Shown here: positions 6,217-9,576 of the stretch, piece by piece | Numbering within the stretch: the first letter of the stretch is position 1 | Layout: each line of letters starts with the position of its first letter | Assembly: GCA_023388035.1 (NCBI GenBank) | Contig: JAEWGY010000001.1 | Coordinates: 1 to 9,576 of the forward strand | DNA: 9,576 nucleotides | Reading direction: 5' to 3' | DNA from: Bacillota bacterium | GTDB lineage: Bacteria; Bacillota_I; Bacilli_A; Erysipelotrichales; Erysipelotrichaceae | Notes under the pieces: model-generated | What the model was told of the DNA's origin: nothing | The model's input: only the letters and a program-made list of their open reading frames with translations | Databases searched by the model: none | Translations under genes and position numbers: made by a program

Positions 6217-7464
6217 ATGCAAAAAGCAATATTAGCTGCCGTATGCCTTAAAAAAGATATTGAACACTTTGCTTATTGGATTGAGGAATTTAAAAATCTA
6301 GCAAGTGCTTTAAGTATTGAAGTTGTAGCTGAATGTATTCAGCAATTAGATAAAATAGATCCAGCTTCTGTTTTAGGTAGTGGTAAAGCTTTAGAATTAT
6401 CAAGTCTTGTAACGCTACATAAAACTGATTTGGTTATATTTTTTAATGATCTTTCTTTTTCTCAAAATAAACGTTTAAGTGAAATTTGTCACGGTGCTAC
6501 TATCATCGATAGAACCCATCTGATTATTGATATTTTTACACAGCGATCTAATTCAAAGGAAGCAAAAATTCAAACTGAGATTGCTAGATTATCCTATGAT
6601 TTACCCATTGCTTTAGAAAATGAAAAAGCTAATTCTAGAGAAAAAGGTGGTAATTTTAATTCTAGAGGTTCAGGTCAAAGTAGGAGTGAACAGATCAAAA
6701 ATCGTTATCGTGCTCGTATAAATGATCTTAAATCAGAATTAAAAGAGCTTGAAAAACAAAGATCCCTTAATGCTGATTTAAGAAATAAAGATCATATTAA
6801 AAAAGTTGCCTTAGTGGGTTATACCAATGCTGGTAAATCTTCACTTATGAATATTTTATTAGCTGAATCAAATCTTAATAATGATCATAAACGAGTATTT
6901 GAAAAAGATATGCTTTTTGCTACTTTAGATACTTCTACTAGACTTATTAAATTTAATAATTATAAATACTACCTTTTCGATACAGTAGGTTTTGTTTCTA
7001 ATTTACCCCATGAATTAATTGAAGCATTTAAGTCAACCTTAAGTGTAACAAAAGAAGCAGACTTATTAATTTTAGTAAATGATGCATCAAATCCGTCATG
7101 GGAAATACAAAAAGAGATCTGTTTAAACACGCTTAAGACTATTGGAGCTGATCATATCCCTATTATTGAAGTTTTTAATAAGTGTGATTTAATTAATTAT
7201 GAGATTGATAATAAACACTTATATATTTCTGCTCGTATGCATACTAATATCGAGGCTCTTAATAAACTAATTGTAAATAATCTTTACCCTAAGGAAGAAA
7301 GTATTCTATGCATTGTTCCTTATTTAGAACTAGGTATAATTGATAAATATAAAACTGTTTTAAAAATTAACCACATTAAATACGCTGATGAAGGAGCTGT
7401 AATACAAGTTTCTGGTTCAAAAGAAAAGGTCCAAATATTTGAACCTTATCGTATTAAAGTTTAA
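6217..7464 (+). CDS. hflX: Ribosome-associated GTPase HflX
   Basis: The 415-residue product belongs to the HflX family of GTPases, which bind 50S subunits and split stalled or heat-damaged 70S ribosomes. The N-terminal HflX domain holds VLGSGKALEL (52-61, family GkGK.eEl), DLVIFFNDLSFSQNKRL (71-87), IIDRTHLIIDIFTQR (96-110) and an IQTEIARLSYDLP stretch (118-130). A basic coiled linker runs from about 155 to 192. The G domain has G1 GYTNAGKSS (201-209), G2 around ATLDTSTR (235-242), G3 DTVGF (255-259), G4 NKCD (321-324) and G5 SAR (338-340). A small C-terminal domain ends the protein. The conserved linker motif RGPGETQLE reads RGSGQSRSE (150-158), an uncommon variant. AGGAGG overlaps the prfB stop and sits well placed before the ATG. 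It is the last gene of the secA-prfB-hflX block, and its TAA stop overlaps that of convergent recR. Confidence 0.95.
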   Translation: MQKAILAAVCLKKDIEHFAYWIEEFKNLASALSIEVVAECIQQLDKIDPASVLGSGKALELSSLVTLHKTDLVIFFNDLSFSQNKRLSEICHGATIIDRTHLIIDIFTQRSNSKEAKIQTEIARLSYDLPIALENEKANSREKGGNFNSRGSGQSRSEQIKNRYRARINDLKSELKELEKQRSLNADLRNKDHIKKVALVGYTNAGKSSLMNILLAESNLNNDHKRVFEKDMLFATLDTSTRLIKFNNYKYYLFDTVGFVSNLPHELIEAFKSTLSVTKEADLLILVNDASNPSWEIQKEICLNTLKTIGADHIPIIEVFNKCDLINYEIDNKHLYISARMHTNIEALNKLIVNNLYPKEESILCIVPYLELGIIDKYKTVLKINHIKYADEGAVIQVSGSKEKVQIFEPYRIKV

Positions 7465-8054
7465 TTTGTTTCCTTACGATTATTCAAAGCGTGAATAATT
7501 GTAAGTTCATCAGCATAATCAATATTAGCACCCATTGGGATACCGTAAGCAAGACGGCTTATCTTTATTGGGTGTTTTTTTAATATTTTCTCTATATAAA
7601 GAGAGGTCATTTCCCCTTCTATTGTTGGTGATATCGCAAGAATAACTTCTTTAGTTTTATCATCTATTCTTTTTAAAAGTGTTTCTATATTTAAATCATT
7701 AGGTGATATTCCTTTAGTAGTTGAAATATTACCATGACAAACATGATAAAGACCATTATAGCTATTTGTTTTTTCAATCGCGACTACATCAACAATATCA
7801 CTTACTACTAAAATTTTACTAATATCCCGCTGTTTATCTTTGCATATTTCACAAATTTCACCATCGCAAATAAATCCACAGTTCTTACAGTAATTAATAT
7901 TCCTATGACAATAGTCTAAATTTCTGATTAATTCATTAGTTAAATTTGTTTTATTAAATAATAGTTTAAGTGCATATCTTATAGCTGTTTTATTACCTAC
8001 TCCGGGTAACTTAGCTAAATTATCTACAAGATCATTAAAACACTTTGGATACAT
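7461..8054 (-). CDS. recR: Recombination mediator RecR
   Basis: The 197-residue product matches the usual RecR length of about 198. RecR forms a ring-shaped clamp and works with RecO (and RecF) to load RecA onto SSB-coated single-stranded DNA at gaps. The protein shows a helix-hairpin-helix (LAKLPGVGNKTAIRYAL, 13-29) and a four-cysteine zinc finger (C56, C59, C68, C71). It also has the Toprim domain starting ILVVSDIVDVVAIE (81-94), then GLYHVCHG, LAISPTIEGEMTSLYIEK and the Walker-like end RLAYGIPMGANIDYADELT. Its ATG overlaps the ybaB TAA by one base (TAATG) and has only a weak GGA upstream, so translation is probably coupled to ybaB. Its TAA shares the bases TTAA (7461-7464) with the convergent hflX stop. 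Confidence 0.97.
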   Translation of the reverse strand: MYPKCFNDLVDNLAKLPGVGNKTAIRYALKLLFNKTNLTNELIRNLDYCHRNINYCKNCGFICDGEICEICKDKQRDISKILVVSDIVDVVAIEKTNSYNGLYHVCHGNISTTKGISPNDLNIETLLKRIDDKTKEVILAISPTIEGEMTSLYIEKILKKHPIKISRLAYGIPMGANIDYADELTIIHALNNRKETN

Positions 8055-8356
8055 TAGAATAATCCAGGTATAGACATACCACCTGTTAATTTACCTAAGG
8101 TTTCTTCTTTATCTTTTTCTAATTTACTTTTAGCATCATTATAAGCAATAACTAATAAATCTTGTATCATTTCATTATCACCTTCAAGTTCTTTAGCGAT
8201 AGTTATTTCTTCTAGTGTATAATCCCCTTTAAGTTTAACAATCACTAAAGCGTTAGAAGCACTTCCCTCATATGTTTTAGTTTCTAATTCTGCTTGTTTC
8301 TTGCTAATTTCCTTCTTCATTTTATTTACTTGTGTCATTAAAGCTTGTATATTCAT
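8054..8356 (-). CDS. ybaB: YbaB/EbfC family nucleoid-associated protein
   Basis: The 100-residue product is the right length for the YbaB/EbfC family, small tweezer-shaped dimers that bind DNA without strong sequence preference. It shows the N-terminal helix with Met and Lys repeats (MNIQALMTQVNKMKKEISKK) and the core GSASNALVIVKLKGDYTLEEITI. The second helix is MIQDLLVIAYNDAKSKLEK, and the family-typical C-terminal tail is GKLTGGMSIPGLF. The ATG overlaps the dnaX stop as ATGA, with AAAGGAG inside the end of dnaX as ribosome binding site. dnaX-ybaB-recR is one of the most conserved gene strings in bacteria, and it suggests a role in DNA replication or repair. The exact function is still unsettled in the family. 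Confidence 0.95.
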   Translation of the reverse strand: MNIQALMTQVNKMKKEISKKQAELETKTYEGSASNALVIVKLKGDYTLEEITIAKELEGDNEMIQDLLVIAYNDAKSKLEKDKEETLGKLTGGMSIPGLF

Positions 8357-9576
8357 TCTTTTTTCTCCTTTATTTCTAATTTATTACCAAAAAATTTATA
8401 TAATTCACTTATTTTTTCATCTGCTTTATTATTTTCGACTTCAATCACTTTTATTTTATCTTTTAGACGCTTGAACTCTTCTTTAATATAATTAGCATCA
8501 TCTTCGGTAATTCCGATTATATATTTTTCAATTCCTAGCTTATGACTAAGGAAGTTTTTTAATTTATAATCCTCATTATTAATTCTTGCATAATTATCAA
8601 CGAAAATCAGAGCATCTTTGGAGCTAACAAAGATTTTGCTGCTTGCTATAATATTATAATACTTCCTATATTCATGATCAAACTCAAAGTCTTCAATTTT
8701 TTTAATTTTTTGTGTATCTTCACTAAGATATATTTTATTACTTGTTTTAACTATACTTAGAATTAAGTCTAGGTTCGTAGTTCCACGTGGAACTTCAGCT
8801 TCAACAATCAACGATTCTTCTTGTTCCTCATCGCTTATTACAGTTTCATAGAAAGAATCTTCCTTAATCTCATTTACATTTTCTTGAATCCTAGGTGCTT
8901 CTTCTTGTTTTTGAGCTATAATATTTTGATCATGATTATTTATTTTATCATTTTGATTATTTGTTTTAGTTTCTAATTCACCATTTAAAGATAAAATATT
9001 ATATAAGCAAACAGTTATTTCATCTTTAATTGATATTGATTTTCTAAAATTACTCAATAATTCTTTAATATAATTCAGTACTTTTAAATAATAATTACTA
9101 TCCTTAATTGATTCAATTTGCTTTAGCTCAGTTATCAATAATTCATCTTCATTCTTTATTTTTGTATATATAAATAAATCCTTATACAATTTAAATAGAT
9201 CCTCAATGAATATTTGATAATTATTAATATAGTTAAATTCTAAATTAAGGAATTTTTCTAGTTTCTTAGTATTTTGCTTACTTAAGATATTTATTAGCTT
9301 AATCATCTTGTCTTTAGTTATTAGCGAGAATACTTCACTAACTAATTGCTCATTTATAATCTCTCCTTTATAAAGAATAACTTTTTCAAGATTACTTAAG
9401 GCGTCTCTTAAACCGCCATCAGCTAGTCTAGCGATTATTTCTAAAGCTTTCTTCTCGTATTTGATTTTTTCTAAATCTAAAATTTTTGCGAGTCTATTTA
9501 CTATCTCATCGCTGCTAATATAACTAAAATTAAGTATCTGGCATCTACTTAAAACTGTTGGAATTATCTTATGAAG
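8353..9576 (-). CDS. dnaX: DNA polymerase III subunit gamma/tau, C-terminal 407 residues (5' end outside window)
   Basis: The frame is open from the right edge to the TGA at 8355-8353; the ATG at 9306 is internal. The edge begins within the AAA+ clamp-loader ATPase: LHKIIPTVLSRCQILNF (1-17 of the visible part, family HKIP.TI.SRCQ.F.F). ARLADGGLRDALSNLEK then marks the sensor-2 helix. Domain III, the oligomerisation region, follows. Next comes an acidic, low-complexity linker rich in Asn, Gln and Glu. The C-terminal alpha/beta domain (about 280-395) sits where tau binds the polymerase. As the clamp loader it opens the beta sliding clamp and ties it to the replicase. The linker segment encoding VPRGT carries a parS-like palindrome. 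An A7 run at 8703-8697 lies in phase for a possible -1 slip. The stop overlaps ybaB as ATGA, which shows TGA used as a stop. Confidence 0.96.
   Translation of the reverse strand, partial: LHKIIPTVLSRCQILNFSYISSDEIVNRLAKILDLEKIKYEKKALEIIARLADGGLRDALSNLEKVILYKGEIINEQLVSEVFSLITKDKMIKLINILSKQNTKKLEKFLNLEFNYINNYQIFIEDLFKLYKDLFIYTKIKNEDELLITELKQIESIKDSNYYLKVLNYIKELLSNFRKSISIKDEITVCLYNILSLNGELETKTNNQNDKINNHDQNIIAQKQEEAPRIQENVNEIKEDSFYETVISDEEQEESLIVEAEVPRGTTNLDLILSIVKTSNKIYLSEDTQKIKKIEDFEFDHEYRKYYNIIASSKIFVSSKDALIFVDNYARINNEDYKLKNFLSHKLGIEKYIIGITEDDANYIKEEFKRLKDKIKVIEVENNKADEKISELYKFFGNKLEIKEKKE
8779..8794. promoter_or_regulatory. parS: parS-like centromere site inside dnaX
   Basis: AGTTCCACGTGGAACT is a perfect 16-bp palindrome. 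The chromosomal parS consensus bound by ParB/Spo0J is TGTTNCACGTGNAACA. This site matches the whole inner 14-bp core GTTNCACGTGNAAC and differs only at the outermost symmetric pair (T/A swapped). It is half GC inside very AT-rich DNA, lies in the poorly conserved linker part of dnaX, and sits in an origin-proximal gene cluster, which is where parS sites are expected. ParB would load here as a CTP-dependent clamp and recruit SMC. ParB itself is not in the window, so binding is inferred. Confidence 0.82.

Noticed and set aside
7820..7900. RecR Toprim with Ser instead of an acidic residue (VVSD)
   Set aside because: RecR is not a catalytic Toprim enzyme and this position varies in the family (Gln in B. 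subtilis), so it is not anomalous.
8353..8356. Possible UGA-to-Trp recoding as in Mycoplasma
   Set aside because: RF2 is intact, dnaX ends at TGA in an ATGA overlap, and the tryptophans checked in secA, prfB, hflX and the PTS-like protein are TGG.
8353..9306. A complete 317-residue gene starting at the ATG at 9306
   Set aside because: The frame continues upstream to the window edge with clear DnaX AAA+ motifs (SRCQ, GGLRDAL), so this Met is internal to dnaX.

Overview
This window is AT-rich chromosomal DNA from a low-GC, Bacilli- or Mollicutes-like bacterium. An uncultured relative of the RF39, Izemoplasma, Acholeplasma or Erysipelotrichales groups would fit, but that placement is inference. 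The genetic code looks standard. Release factor 2, which reads UGA, is intact. dnaX ends in TGA inside an ATGA overlap with the next gene. The tryptophans I checked use TGG. Coding density is very high, and most neighbouring genes touch or overlap.

Layout from left to right: (i) 1-1382, minus strand, a large membrane protein of the glucose-type PTS EIIC(B) family that runs off the left edge. Its signature motifs and its phospho-cysteine are lost. (ii) 1444-2133, plus strand, a shortened ComFC-like zinc-finger protein followed by a cold-shock protein, closed by a strong hairpin terminator. (iii) 2165-2689, minus strand, a flavodoxin, divergent from the next block. (iv) 2773-7464, plus strand, a tight operon secA - prfB - hflX (preprotein translocase ATPase, release factor 2, ribosome-splitting GTPase). 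(v) 7461-9576, minus strand, the classical cluster dnaX (5' end cut by the window) - ybaB - recR, with overlapping stops and starts, converging on hflX.

Two ancestral Firmicutes neighbourhoods meet here. One is comFC - (hpf) - secA - prfB, in which hpf is absent and a csp gene plus an opposite-strand flavodoxin occupy its place. The other is the origin-proximal dnaX - ybaB - recR cluster. Inside dnaX lies a perfect 16-bp palindrome, AGTTCCACGTGGAACT, that matches the ParB-binding parS consensus at all but its outermost base pair. This is a likely chromosome-segregation site and the strongest non-coding signal in the window.

Both divergent intergenic regions contain the identical 10-bp palindrome ATTATATAAT, which places a TATAAT -10 box on each strand. 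This suggests shared bidirectional promoters. I found no rRNA, tRNA, CRISPR array, insertion sequence or phage gene, and no clearly new multi-gene system. The most unusual items are the parS-like site in dnaX, the degenerate PTS permease, and the truncated ComFC.
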